A stretch of 47,402 nt of DNA from Chloroflexota bacterium (GCA_016210175.1 JACQUQ010000203.1:1-47402); one strand, 5' to 3'. Positions 8,364 through 16,720 are shown, counted from the stretch's first letter. The notes: generated by a model not told the origin, from the sequence alone. Numbers and translations: made by a program.

Positions 8364-10498
8364 TGCCCCGCCAGGCCCGCATCCTGCTGGCGGGGGCGCT
8401 GGCGCTCTCTGGGATAGTAAGTGTCTTCCCCCATGCGGCACTCAGCGCCAGCCCCTACCGCCTGCCCTATCCCGGCGGCGTTACCTACCGGGTGAGCCAG
8501 GGGAACGGCCAGGGCAGCCACCTCGGCAAGATGTACTACGCCATCGACTTCGCCATGCCCTCCGGGAGCACCATCGTCGCTACCCGCGGCGGCCGGGTCA
8601 CGATGGTGAAGGAGAACGGGACGCTGGGCGGGTGCAGCAGCGCCTACTCCAGCCACGGCAACTACGTGGTGGTCAACCACGGCGACGGCACCCAGGCGCT
8701 CTACCTGCACCTCCAGTACAACGGCGCCCTGGTGAAGGTGGGCGACACGGTAGCCCAGGGCCAGCCCATCGCCAGGAGTGGCGCGACGGGCTGGGCCTGC
8801 GGCGCGCACCTCCACTATCAGCTGGAGCGGGCCGGGAGCTCGTGGTTTACGCAGTCGGTTCCCTCTCCCTTCGCGGAGGTGACGATCAACGGCGGGATCC
8901 CCGTCGCCGGGCGGTCGTATACCTCGGAGAACTACCGGGCCACGGCGACCGCAACCCCAGCGGCTCCGACCCCAACCGCCACACCCACCGAGACGGTACC
9001 CCCGCCATCCACCGAGACCGCGACCGTCACGGCCACCCCCACCGAGACCGCGCCGGCGACGACCACACCCACCGAGACCACGACCGCCACCGCCACAGCA
9101 ACCGCCACCGCCACAGCAACCGCCACGGCGACGGCCACCCCCACCGAAACCGCGACCGTCACGCCTGCGCCGTCCGCCCCGTCGTCATCCAGCGGCGGCG
9201 GAGGTGGGGGAGGTGGCGGCGGCTCATCGCCCAGCTTCGCCGCGCCCAGCCCGGAGCCGACGGCTCCCACCCCGGACGTGCAGCAGGCGGTGCGGGGGAC
9301 CGTCGCCGCCACGGGTGGCACGCTGGCGACCGACGATGGCAGCATCCAGGCGGTGTTCCCCGCGGGCGCCGTCACCGAGTCGGCAACCGTGACCCTGGAG
9401 CCGGTGCTGCTCGCTCCGGCGCCGTCCCTGGATGCGGCGAGCGTGCGCCTGGAGGACACCGGGGGCGCTCCCCGCATGACCATCCAGGCGGCCACGTTCC
9501 CGGCCCCTGCCCCGCCGCCGGGGTTCCGGCTGGGGGAGACCGCGGTCTGGCTGCGGGCGGTAGATGACCAGGGCCAGCCCATGGCCGGCTTCCTCCAACC
9601 TGTCACCCTCTCCCTGCGCTTCACCAGCGACGACCTGGGAGCGGACCAGCCCCCGGCCAGCCTGACGCTGCAACGCTGGATTGGACCGGCGTGGCAGGAC
9701 ATCACGCAGACGCGCGACCCGGAAGCCACGACCATCCGGGGGACCACGACGACGCCGGGGCTCTTCGCCCTGGCAGCAGAGCTGCCTCGGCCGACGCTGG
9801 CCGGGCCACAGGAGGGGGCAGTCATCGCGGACTTTGCGCCGGTGTTACGCTGGAGCAACCCACCGGGCGCCACCCAGTACCAGGTCCAGACGATGCCCTA
9901 CGGGGACGATGGACCGGCCCTCAACCTCATCATCGGCGCGCTCGACCTGGTGCGCCAGGCCCGCTTTGCGGTCCCGGTCCCCTGCCTGAGCCCCGCAGAT
10001 CCGAGCGCCTGCCCCGGTGGGCGGAGCGGGAACTTCATCCTGCTGCCCGATATGGGCTATGTGTGGCGGGTGCGTACCGCCAGCATTGCCGCGGCCCTGG
10101 ACGGGAGTGACCCGCGCTGGAGCGGATGGGTGACCTCCAGCTTCCGGACCCCGCCGCCCACCTCCAGCACGATCACGCCGCTGGCCCTGGCGGGGCACAG
10201 CCTGGCTTCCAGCCTGACCCCCACCGTGCGCTGGGCCAACGCCAACACCCGCATCTTCTACTACGAGGTGCAGCTCAGCCAGGACCCGGCCTTCGAGACG
10301 GACCCGGCCCGCGCCCGCGCCGCAGTGTACTGGGAACTGGTGCATGGCGGCGCCTCCGTGCCGGCGAACAGCTACACCGTCCCGGCTGACCGTCCGCTCC
10401 AGAGCGGGACCCGCTACTACTGGCGGGTGCGGCCGCGGGTCCAGGGCGACGGGGCGCCGGTGGCCTGGTCAGATACCTGGGACTTCTCCACGCCGTAA
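8360..10498 (+). CDS. Secreted M23-family metallopeptidase with Thr/Pro linker and C-terminal Fn3-like module
   Basis: A 712-residue exported protein. A signal peptide occupies about residues 1-30 (ILLAGALALSGIVSVFPHAALSA). The M23 domain (about 35-185) has probable zinc ligands H54 (SHLG), D63 (YAIDFAMPSG) and H152 in CGAHLHYQL, plus YLHL near 117; M23 enzymes cleave peptidoglycan cross-bridges. A linker of repeated Thr-Pro-Thr-Ala and a run of ten Gly (about 195-285) follows. A ZU5-like segment then appears (GTVAATGGTLATDDGSIQ..FPAGAV). The C-terminal 235 residues form two Fn3-like repeats (WSNPPGATQYQVQ; YYWRVRPRVQGDG) that are clearly homologous to the end of the protein at 28092-30539. 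AGGGAGG ends 7 bases before the ATG. It probably acts on the cell envelope. Confidence 0.9.
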   Translation: MMPRQARILLAGALALSGIVSVFPHAALSASPYRLPYPGGVTYRVSQGNGQGSHLGKMYYAIDFAMPSGSTIVATRGGRVTMVKENGTLGGCSSAYSSHGNYVVVNHGDGTQALYLHLQYNGALVKVGDTVAQGQPIARSGATGWACGAHLHYQLERAGSSWFTQSVPSPFAEVTINGGIPVAGRSYTSENYRATATATPAAPTPTATPTETVPPPSTETATVTATPTETAPATTTPTETTTATATATATATATATATATPTETATVTPAPSAPSSSSGGGGGGGGGGSSPSFAAPSPEPTAPTPDVQQAVRGTVAATGGTLATDDGSIQAVFPAGAVTESATVTLEPVLLAPAPSLDAASVRLEDTGGAPRMTIQAATFPAPAPPPGFRLGETAVWLRAVDDQGQPMAGFLQPVTLSLRFTSDDLGADQPPASLTLQRWIGPAWQDITQTRDPEATTIRGTTTTPGLFALAAELPRPTLAGPQEGAVIADFAPVLRWSNPPGATQYQVQTMPYGDDGPALNLIIGALDLVRQARFAVPVPCLSPADPSACPGGRSGNFILLPDMGYVWRVRTASIAAALDGSDPRWSGWVTSSFRTPPPTSSTITPLALAGHSLASSLTPTVRWANANTRIFYYEVQLSQDPAFETDPARARAAVYWELVHGGASVPANSYTVPADRPLQSGTRYYWRVRPRVQGDGAPVAWSDTWDFSTP
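9068..9146 (+). repeat. Low-complexity tandem repeat coding Thr-Ala linker
   Basis: The unit accgccaccgccacagca (18 bp) is repeated, then degrades into acggcgacggcc. It encodes the Thr-Ala tract of the M23 protein linker. A poly-Gly tract (9193-9222) follows. Confidence 0.75.
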
Positions 10499-10845
10499 TC
10501 CACGTAGCACCACCAGGTCAGGTCGGCTGACGCAGGCGACGGGCTCCTGAGAGCCCGTCGCCTGCGGTCGTTCCGCCCACCGGCTGCGCCCTGCGCCACC
10601 CGCAGGCACCGGGCTTCTGTGTTCTTGGAAGCCGCGGGAAATCCGTTCGTGGTGAGCCGGGTCGCACCATGGACGGGTTTCCCGCTCGCCCTTCGCCTGG
10701 GCTCAGGACGAACAGGAACTTCTGCGCTTGCCCGCGCGCAGCAGCCCTGCGGCCGCTTTCCCCTGGAGGGACACCTATGCTACACTCGCATCCGCGACGG
10801 TGTGGCACACTCCTTTATGCATGAGGACGGAACAGGAGGGTGACG
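10499..10845. other. Intergenic region: terminator hairpin and repeat remnant
   Basis: It contains a perfect hairpin directly after the M23 gene (10531-10566) and, at about 10685-10725, a decayed copy of the TTCG..CTCAGGACGAAC palindrome. A TGC-TACACT box near 10778-10786 could be an extended -10 for the zincin gene. No gene was seen. Confidence 0.55.
10531..10566 (+). terminator. Strong hairpin after the M23 peptidase gene
   Basis: A perfect 16-bp GC-rich stem (10531-10546 with 10551-10566) has a 4-nt loop CTGA and lies 33 bases after the stop codon. The tail GTCGTTCC is only weakly T-rich. Confidence 0.6.
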
Positions 10846-11214
10846 GTGCGCATCCGGCGACAGGAGTTCGAGTTTCTGGTGCGGCGGGCCATCAAGGAGC
10901 TCCCGCCGGCCTTCCGCGCCCGGCTGGTCGGCGTGGACGTGGTCATCGAGGACGCGCCGTCACCGGAGCTGCGGGTGGAGTTGGGGCTGGAGCCGGGGGA
11001 ACTCTTGTTCGGCCTGTACGACGGCGTACCCCTGACGCACCCCGACCGCTACGCCGCCCCCTGGCGTCTCCCAGACCGCATCCTGCTGTTCCAGCGCACC
11101 TTCGAGCGCACCTGCGCCACGCCTCAGGAGGTGCTCGACGAGGTACGGAGCACCATCATCCACGAAGTCGGGCATCACTTCGGGCTCTCAGAGGACCAGC
11201 TCGAGGAAGTGTAG
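10846..11214 (+). CDS. Small metallopeptidase-fold protein (Zincin_1 family)
   Basis: A 122-residue protein of the minimal zincin family (PF06262-like). The C-terminal zinc motif HEVGHHFGLSEDQL fits HExxHxxGxxxxxL, and the segment RIRRQEFEFLVRRAIKELPPAF is a typical N-terminal helix. GTG at 10846 is preferred over the GTG at 10840 because AGGAGG (10834-10839) would touch the earlier start but sits 6 bases before this one. No signal peptide is present, so the protein is cytoplasmic. Its substrate is unknown across the family. It stands alone, followed by about 360 bases of non-coding sequence. Confidence 0.85.
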   Translation: MRIRRQEFEFLVRRAIKELPPAFRARLVGVDVVIEDAPSPELRVELGLEPGELLFGLYDGVPLTHPDRYAAPWRLPDRILLFQRTFERTCATPQEVLDEVRSTIIHEVGHHFGLSEDQLEEV

Positions 11215-11573
11215 CGGTCCGTGGTGCGCCCTGAGCAACTCGGTGCGGCAACGAGAGCGCTCCCGGCATCCGTGCTGGGTTGCTGGTATAGCTGATATAC
11301 TGGTAATAGGTCTGGCAGACTGATGCCCCGACAAGCTCCATGCCGGGGCGCGGCGCCGGGCAGGAAGGGACCCGCTGGTTGCGGCGCGGGGAGCCGTTTC
11401 CCTTCCGGTGCCAGAGCATGCATGGCGCATGCCTCACGGCCAGCGGGTCCGCGCTCACCCGTCCCGGCCTCGGGACCGGGCTGAGCGGGAGGTCGTCACA
11501 CCATCGCCCAGGGGCTATCATGAAGGGATGGGGGAAGGCGTGCCTCCACCACTGCCACGGGAGGGACACGTTG
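11215..11573. other. Intergenic region upstream of the KaiC module
   Basis: About 360 bases without a supported gene. An extended -10 motif, TGA-TATACT (11293-11301), lies in an AT-rich island (ggtatagctgatatactggtaatag) and may drive the module; no clear -35 is visible. In-frame upstream extension of the next gene is possible, but its composition looks non-coding. Confidence 0.5.
11293..11301 (+). promoter_or_regulatory. Possible extended -10 promoter of the KaiC module
   Basis: TG at 11293-11294, one base, then TATACT at 11296-11301 in an otherwise GC-rich gap. It lies about 270 bases before the 124-residue protein gene, and the -35 position reads only TGCTGG. Confidence 0.35.
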
Positions 11574-11948
11574 ATGCAGCCAACAGAGAGCAAACTGGCT
11601 CCGTTCGAGGCCCAGTTGGTGGACCTCTGGGACCGCCTAGTTCGGACCATAGGCGTCCATACCGTCAACGTCCTCATGGAGCGCGCCATCTGGGAGGCCT
11701 CCCGTCGGCATCCGGAGTTAGCCCTGATCGAGCGTCAGGACGATCACCTTGATTTTGTCGCCCTGGAGAAAAGCCTGGCCGGCCGCCCCGAATCGGAGAT
11801 TGCGACGGCGTTCAACGACCTGTACACGGAGTTGCTGCTTATCCTGGCCCGGCTCCTGGGCAAGGAGATGGCCCTGCGGCTGGCCGAGGAGCTCCAGGTC
11901 AAGATGGAACAGGAGCGCAGGCCACGCAGCCGCAAAAGGGAGCGCTAA
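11574..11948 (+). CDS. Uncharacterised helical protein upstream of kaiC-like gene
   Basis: A 124-residue protein with no family I recognise. It is predicted to be almost wholly alpha-helical: an N-terminal helix (FEAQLVDLWDRLVRTIG), a middle segment rich in Glu and His (MERAIWEASRRHPELALIERQDD), a Leu-rich helix (DLYTELLLILARLLGKEMALRLAEEL) and a very basic tail (RRPRSRKRER). No signal or membrane segment is seen. ATG 11574 follows GGGAGGGA by 7 bases; a longer frame from 11340 lacks such support. The stop is 77 bases before the KaiC-like ATPase, so the two may be co-transcribed. It could be a partner or output protein of the ATPase, which is inference from position only. Confidence 0.75.
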   Translation: MQPTESKLAPFEAQLVDLWDRLVRTIGVHTVNVLMERAIWEASRRHPELALIERQDDHLDFVALEKSLAGRPESEIATAFNDLYTELLLILARLLGKEMALRLAEELQVKMEQERRPRSRKRER

Positions 11949-12025
11949 GCCCTTCCGCCCGTGCGTGCGGAGGGCCCGGTCGCTTGACCCGTGCGCGCGA
12001 TACTACTGAGAAAGGAAGCTCCCCC

Positions 12026-13474
12026 ATGGCGCCCGGTAACAGGAATAGGAAGAGGCGACAACTGAAGAGAATCTCGACCGGAAACGACCGGTTAGACGGG
12101 ATTCTCCAGGGGGGTATCCCGGAATACTCCGTGATCTTCATCGCCGGGCTGCCGGGCACGGGCAAAACGATCTTGAGTCAGCAGGCGCTCTTCGCCAACG
12201 CCAGGGCTAACCGGACCGGCTTGTATCTCAGCACCATCTCCGAGCCGGTCATCAAAGTGCTGCGCTTCCTGCAAGGGTTCACGTTCTTTCGCCAGACCGA
12301 CTTCGGGAAGCAGGTGATCTACGGCGACCTGGGGAGCGTCCTCCGCCGGGAAGGACCGGATGGGCTGCTGCGCCAACTGGAGGGGCTGGTGCGGGAGCAC
12401 CGTCCCAGCCTGCTGGTTATCGACAGTTTCAAGGTACTCCGTGAGTCCTTCGCGGACCCGCTGACCTTCCGCGCATTCACCTCGGACCTGGCCGTCCGCC
12501 TCTCGACCTGGGAGGTCACGACGCTGCTGGTGGGGGAATACTCCGACGCGGACATCCAGAGCGGGCCGGAATTCGCCATCGCCGACGGCATTGTGTACCT
12601 GTACGGGACCGAGGAGGCGGAGAAACAGAAGCGGTTCCTCCGGGTCATGAAGATGCGGGGCACCGCCTTCTTCGCCGGGGAACACTTCTTCGACCTCAGT
12701 GACCAGGGCATCGACGTCTTCCCCCGTATGAGCCCGGAAGTGGTGGGGGAGTACGCGGTGCCGGGCACGCGGACAGGCTCCGTCATTGCGGGGTTGAACG
12801 CGATGCTGAATGGCGGGGTCTACGAGTCCACCACGACCCTGATCAGCGGGGGCACGGGCAGCGGCAAGACCCTGATGGCCCTCAGCTTCCTGGCCGCAGG
12901 GGCCATGAGCGATCAGCCCGGGCTCATGGTGAGCTTCGAGGAGAGCTCCAAACAGATGACGCGTAACGCCCAGGCTTTCGGATGGGACCTGGAGGGCTGG
13001 CAACACCGGGGGATCCTGGACCTGTTCCACGTGTCCCCCTCGGAGCTGGATGTGGACCGGCACGCCTACGTGATCAAGGAACGGGCCGACCGGATGGGAG
13101 CGAAGCTGGTCGCCATTGACAGCATCAGCGCGTTCGAGGCCACGGTCCCCAACCTGTCCAAGTACCAGAGCTATCTGTGGGCGATTAGTGACTACTTCAA
13201 GCGCAAGGGCATTACGGCGTTTCTGACCACCGAAATACCCGTTCCCTTCGAGGCGCTCGCCATCAGCACCAGAAACGTCTCCTTTGTGGCCGATAACATC
13301 ATCTTCCTGCGGTATGTGGAGTTGGGCGGGGAGGTCAAGCGGGTCGTGGGGGTGCTCAAGATGCGGGGCAGCCGGCACGACGTCGCGCTGCGGGAGTATA
13401 TTATCGAAGCCCCGCGCATCGCGGTTGGCGCGCGCCTGGAGCAGACGGGCCTGCTGAGCATCGTCCGCGGCTGA
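12026..13474 (+). CDS. KaiC-like tandem RecA-fold ATPase
   Basis: A 482-residue protein with two KaiC/RadA-type domains. Domain 1 has Walker A GLPGTGKT (41-48) and Walker B LLVIDS (D133). Domain 2 has GGTGSGKT (275-282), the catalytic Glu pair VSFEES (305-306) and Walker B LVAIDS. The end reads LKMRGSRHD, matching the KMRGSWHD of cyanobacterial KaiC. At the KaiC autophosphorylation site the sequence is NVSFVAD: the Ser equivalent is kept but the neighbouring Thr is Phe. In domain 1 the first catalytic Glu is replaced (STISEP). ATG 12026 follows AAAGGAAG by 7 bases. No KaiA or KaiB gene is seen. KaiC homologues outside cyanobacteria act in timing or stress signalling, often with a histidine kinase such as the one downstream. 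Confidence 0.9.
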   Translation: MAPGNRNRKRRQLKRISTGNDRLDGILQGGIPEYSVIFIAGLPGTGKTILSQQALFANARANRTGLYLSTISEPVIKVLRFLQGFTFFRQTDFGKQVIYGDLGSVLRREGPDGLLRQLEGLVREHRPSLLVIDSFKVLRESFADPLTFRAFTSDLAVRLSTWEVTTLLVGEYSDADIQSGPEFAIADGIVYLYGTEEAEKQKRFLRVMKMRGTAFFAGEHFFDLSDQGIDVFPRMSPEVVGEYAVPGTRTGSVIAGLNAMLNGGVYESTTTLISGGTGSGKTLMALSFLAAGAMSDQPGLMVSFEESSKQMTRNAQAFGWDLEGWQHRGILDLFHVSPSELDVDRHAYVIKERADRMGAKLVAIDSISAFEATVPNLSKYQSYLWAISDYFKRKGITAFLTTEIPVPFEALAISTRNVSFVADNIIFLRYVELGGEVKRVVGVLKMRGSRHDVALREYIIEAPRIAVGARLEQTGLLSIVRG

Positions 13475-13725
13475 TCGGGTGCGGAGACCCGCTCCCCCCG
13501 CAAGGGAAAGAGGAAGCACGCGCCCCGCTTCGTCTGGGAAAAGGGGCAGGGGTACCGCACCGCTGCGGCAACGCGGCGCCCGTGTCCTTCCCCCGTGCAT
13601 CGGTCGCCTGCCTGCACGGCCTGGGGGCTAGCAGCGCGGCGCTCCCCTCCCGCTCCTGGGATGAGGACGGGGGAGGGAGAACACGGTTGGTTACAGTTGG
13701 TTGGTGTACGTAGAGGGGGTAGCAG

Positions 13726-15303
13726 ATGGCCGAGCGGAGTCTGCCGCAGCGGCACCGTGAAGAGCTCCAGTTGATGGCAGTGCGGGAAATCCTGCGTGCG
13801 ACCGCCGCCGCGCTCCCCCTGGACGAGATCCTCACGGTCATTGCGAACATGAGTATCATCGTCTTTGACGCCAGGGCCTCCTGGTTCATGCTGGCGGACG
13901 GCGAGCGCCTGCGCACCGTCGTCGCCCGCGGCGAGTCGGCGGAGGAGCTGAGCGCGACCAGGTGCGTGCTCGCCCAGGGCAAGGTGGGCAGCGCCGCCCT
14001 GGGCGGCCAGCCGGTCATCCTCCCACCCACGGCGGTCGAGCGGGCGGACCCCGTCCTGGGGGTCCTGGGCCGCGGCAGGCCGGTGGTCCTCCTGCCCCTG
14101 AGAACGCCGGATCGGATTCTGGGCCTGCTGGGTGCGGTGGTCACCTCGCGCGCCGCGCGGGATGTCTCCTTCCTGGTAACCCTCGCGGAACAGGCGTCGT
14201 CCGCCGTGGAGGCGGCGCGTCTGCGGGAAGAGACCGGTCTCTGGCGCGGGCGGCTGGATGCGGTCTTCGAGCACATGACCGAAGTGGTGCTGGTCTACGA
14301 CCGGGAGGGCAAGCTGGCCCTGATGAACGCGGCGGCCGAGCGAGTCCTGGGTCCGCGGGGCGTCCGGCTGGGGGATACCGTTGAAGGGGTCGCCAGCAAG
14401 GTTGCCCTGGGTGACAGCCACGGGCGACCACTCCCCTGGGAACGTGCAGCCTGCGCCAGAGCAGTGCAGGGGGAGCTGGTGGAGCACCAGGAAGAGAGCC
14501 TCTTGCTGCCCGGTGGCGAGCTGCGCTACTTTGTCGTCAGCGCGGTCCCCCTCACCGTCGCGGGCCGGGTCCAGGGTGCGGTGGTGGTCTGGCGGGATAT
14601 CACCCACATCAAGGAACTGGAGCACATGCGTGCCCAGTTCCTGGCGATGGTCAGCCACGAGCTCCGCACACCCCTGACCTCCATCATGGGCTACGCCCAG
14701 GTGCTCCGGCGGGATCTGGCCAGCGGCAGGCCCCCGGTGGACCCACAACACCGGCTGACGTCCATCGTAGACCAGGCCCAGCGGGCCAACACCTTAATCG
14801 CGGACCTCCTCGAAGTTGCCCGGGTCGAAACGGGGCATCTGAGCCTGAATCTCCAAGACGTGGCCCTGTCTGATCTCGTGCGCAAGACGGTGGAGGACAG
14901 CGCGGCCCTGGCCCCGGACCACCGTTTCACCCTGGAACTGCCCGATACGGCGCCTGTGGTCCGGGCGGACCCTGGCCGCATCGAGCAGGTCATGCGCAAC
15001 CTCCTGAGCAATGCCGTGAAATACTCGCCCCTGCACACCGCGATCCGGGTACGGGTGCGGCCCGAGCGGGAGTGGGTGGTCGTATCGGTCGCGGACCAGG
15101 GTCGGGGCATCGCCAAGGAAGACCTGCCGCTGGTGTTCCTGCCGTTCCGGCGCTTCCGCCAGGGCCAGGAGTGGGAGACGGTGGGCGTGGGCCTGGGCCT
15201 CTTCATTTGCCGCGGCATCGTGGCGGCCCACGGGGGCGAGATCTGGGTGGAAAGTGCGCCCGGCGCGGGCAGCACCTTCTCTTTCAGCCTTCCCCTCCGG
15301 TGA
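13726..15303 (+). CDS. Sensor histidine kinase, GAF-PAS-HisKA-HATPase
   Basis: A 525-residue soluble kinase. A GAF domain lies at about residues 20-165, a PAS domain at about 175-295 (FEHMTEVVLVYDREGKLALMN), and the H-box MVSHELRTPL has phospho-His H311. The ATPase domain shows MRNLLSNAVKYSP, ADQGRGIAKEDLP and GVGLGLFICRGIV. There is no receiver, no membrane segment and no KaiB-like N-terminus as in SasA. It lies 251 bases after the KaiC-like gene and may read its state, or be controlled independently through GAF. No cognate response regulator is adjacent; the single-domain regulators at 1-330 and 3671-4081 are the nearest candidates. A weak ribosome site (agagggggtag) precedes ATG 13726. Confidence 0.9.
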   Translation: MAERSLPQRHREELQLMAVREILRATAAALPLDEILTVIANMSIIVFDARASWFMLADGERLRTVVARGESAEELSATRCVLAQGKVGSAALGGQPVILPPTAVERADPVLGVLGRGRPVVLLPLRTPDRILGLLGAVVTSRAARDVSFLVTLAEQASSAVEAARLREETGLWRGRLDAVFEHMTEVVLVYDREGKLALMNAAAERVLGPRGVRLGDTVEGVASKVALGDSHGRPLPWERAACARAVQGELVEHQEESLLLPGGELRYFVVSAVPLTVAGRVQGAVVVWRDITHIKELEHMRAQFLAMVSHELRTPLTSIMGYAQVLRRDLASGRPPVDPQHRLTSIVDQAQRANTLIADLLEVARVETGHLSLNLQDVALSDLVRKTVEDSAALAPDHRFTLELPDTAPVVRADPGRIEQVMRNLLSNAVKYSPLHTAIRVRVRPEREWVVVSVADQGRGIAKEDLPLVFLPFRRFRQGQEWETVGVGLGLFICRGIVAAHGGEIWVESAPGAGSTFSFSLPLR

Positions 15304-15682
15304 TGGCACGCGCCCCCTCGGTCCGCCCGAACATGGTGGCACTCCTGTTCCCTGCACCTTGGCCGCGCACCGCTCTGACCCTCCACCAGGGGGGGAGAGG
15401 GGAGGTTGCCCAGCGCTCCGTGGCGCCCGCCGTGCCCACCGCGGCAGCAGCCCCTTCTGGGCGGGGTGACACGCCCCTGATGACCGGCACCGGCCAGGAA
15501 AGGCCAGCAAAGGCAGCCGCGGTCCCCTCAAGACCGGAGTTGGCAGGTACCGGCCAGCAAAAACCGGAAAATTTTCCCACACCCGGTTGTTGCCCGTCCC
15601 CTTTGGGGCGCGCCCGCCGTTATACACGGCGAACCGAGCAGCCAAGAGCAGTAGCGCCAGCCAGAGAAAGGGAGGGCTCTCG
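15304..15682. other. Intergenic region with short ACCGGCCAG repeats
   Basis: About 380 bases without a supported gene. ACCGGCCAG followed by an A-rich stretch occurs at 15489-15497 and 15549-15557, with a related GGCCAGCAAAGG between them. The AT-rich tract aaaattttccc near 15568 may be part of a promoter for the zinc-ribbon gene. Confidence 0.45.
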
Positions 15683-15865
15683 ATGGCATCCTCGCTCACT
15701 CTCGTGGATGAGACCACCCGAACCATGGTGTGCCCTCGCTGCGAAGAGCGGCAACCCATGCGGGATTACGTCACGTTGGGAATGAGTCCGCGCTATGCTC
15801 CCCAACTGAGTCCCATCTACCGTTGTCGCAAATGCCACCACCTATTTGCCATTCGAGAGCAGTGA
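15683..15865 (+). CDS. Small zinc-ribbon protein
   Basis: A 60-residue protein with two CxxC knuckles, CPRC (about residues 17-20) and CRKC (about 48-51), the pattern of a single treble-clef or ribbon zinc site. The intervening part (YVTLGMSPRYAPQLSPIYR) is not recognised. ATG 15683 follows GAAAGGGAGGG with a 6-base gap; the longer frame from 15587 has poor support. It sits between the KaiC-kinase module and the pilin genes, and a role as a small regulator or RNA/DNA-binding protein is possible but unproven. Confidence 0.75.
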   Translation: MASSLTLVDETTRTMVCPRCEERQPMRDYVTLGMSPRYAPQLSPIYRCRKCHHLFAIREQ

Positions 15866-15982
15866 CCACCAGGGCGGCAGCCTCCCAGGGGCGCCCCCGC
15901 TCGCAGCCAAGCGCATACTGAGACCGTAGCCTTCACCAGGGGACACAGCCCCACCCGTGAAGGTAATTTTTTCCCCCACAGC

Positions 15983-16000
15983 TTGATAGTTATGTCAAGT
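15983..16000. promoter_or_regulatory. Imperfect palindrome upstream of the first pilin gene
   Basis: CTTGATAGTTATGTCAAG is an inverted repeat with CTTGA/TCAAG arms about 120 bases upstream of the Flp pilin gene, in an AT-rich island. It could be an operator or an activator site. Confidence 0.3.
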
Positions 16001-16119
16001 GTGCGGGCTGGTCGGACGGACCGGGCAGGGTTGGCCCAGCTTCTCACCAGGACGGACGGTGCCGCCGGGGGCGACTGATGTGGCGGAGTAGGCCCGACAT
16101 CCACAAGGAGGAAACGGCA

Positions 16120-16311
16120 ATGCACCTGATTCGACGGTTTTGGCTGGAAGAGACCGGTGCCGACGCGACGGAGTATGCGCTGCTGGCCGCCCTCATCGCG
16201 GTCGCCATCATCGGCGGGGCCACCACGCTGGGCGATGCCATTGGCGACCTGTTCACCGGCATTGGCGGCACCGTTGACGGCGCCGGGTACGCCAACGACC
16301 CGACGGGCTAG
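16120..16311 (+). CDS. flp: Flp/Fap-type pilin
   Basis: A 63-residue pilin precursor. The prepilin signature is ATEYALLAALIAVAIIG, with the conserved Glu and Tyr at the start of the hydrophobic helix; the leader peptide would be cut before it by the prepilin peptidase encoded at 17119. The tail (GDLFTGIGGTVDGAGYANDPTG) is short and Gly-rich, as in Flp pilins. AAGGAGGAAA (16105-16114) precedes ATG 16120. It is the first gene of the Tad locus and likely the major pilus subunit, assembled by CpaF, TadB and TadC. Confidence 0.93.
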   Translation: MHLIRRFWLEETGADATEYALLAALIAVAIIGGATTLGDAIGDLFTGIGGTVDGAGYANDPTG

Positions 16312-16378
16312 CCCGCCCCGTCGCAGCGGGCTGGGGTAGGCCGTCAGCGGAGAACCCCGGCTGCACAGAGGTGACCCC

Positions 16379-16555
16379 GTGGTGCAGACCAGATGCTTAT
16401 GGACCGATGAGCACGCTGCTGCTGGCACGGACTTTGCCCTCGGCGCAGCCATCGCCGCGGTCGTCTTCCTAGCCATGACCGCACTGCTGGATATCCCGCT
16501 GAGCAGCCTGCTGGATGACCTGCTGCATCTGGTTGAGGCGATACTCCTCCCATAG
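16379..16555 (+). CDS. Divergent pilin-like small membrane protein
   Basis: A 58-residue product. After a short polar leader (TRCLWTDEHAAA) it reads GTDFALGAAIAAVVFLAMTALLDIPLSSLLDDLL. This aligns with the Flp pattern ATEYALLAALIAVAIIG with Asp-Phe replacing Glu-Tyr. GTG at 16379 follows AGAGG (16367-16371) by 7 bases; GTG at 16382 is an alternative. It lies between two clear Flp pilins and is probably a pilin paralogue or pseudopilin. Loss of the Glu at the cleavage site may change or block processing. Confidence 0.65.
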   Translation: MVQTRCLWTDEHAAAGTDFALGAAIAAVVFLAMTALLDIPLSSLLDDLLHLVEAILLP

Positions 16556-16558
16556 CAC

Positions 16559-16686
16559 CCGATGCCCTACGGTGCGCGCGCTCTGTCACCCGTGGTGTGC
16601 GGGATACCGCACGGTAGGGGTGGGTTTCAAACCCGCCCCTACCAGCTCCTGTGAGAGAGCGCGCGCAGCAGCCCGTAGGGCATCGG
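16559..16686. repeat. MITE-like element with terminal inverted repeats and nested hairpins
   Basis: The ends 16559-16589 and 16651-16686 are inverted repeats, identical except for one mismatch and a short insertion. Between them are a GTGCGG/CCGCAC hairpin and a GGTAGGGGTGGGTTT / AAACCCGCCCCTACC hairpin. The whole unit of about 128 bp could fold into a cruciform. It sits between pilin genes and holds no ORF. A related GGTAGGGGCG hairpin forms the core of the repeats at 421 and 2994. Confidence 0.8.
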
Positions 16687-16720
16687 TCGCAGCGCAACAG
16701 GGAAGGAGAGGAGCACCACC

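Noticed and set aside
9068-9146. CRISPR-like or regulatory tandem array
   Set aside because: The units are adjacent without spacers, in frame, and encode the Thr-Ala linker of the M23 protein.
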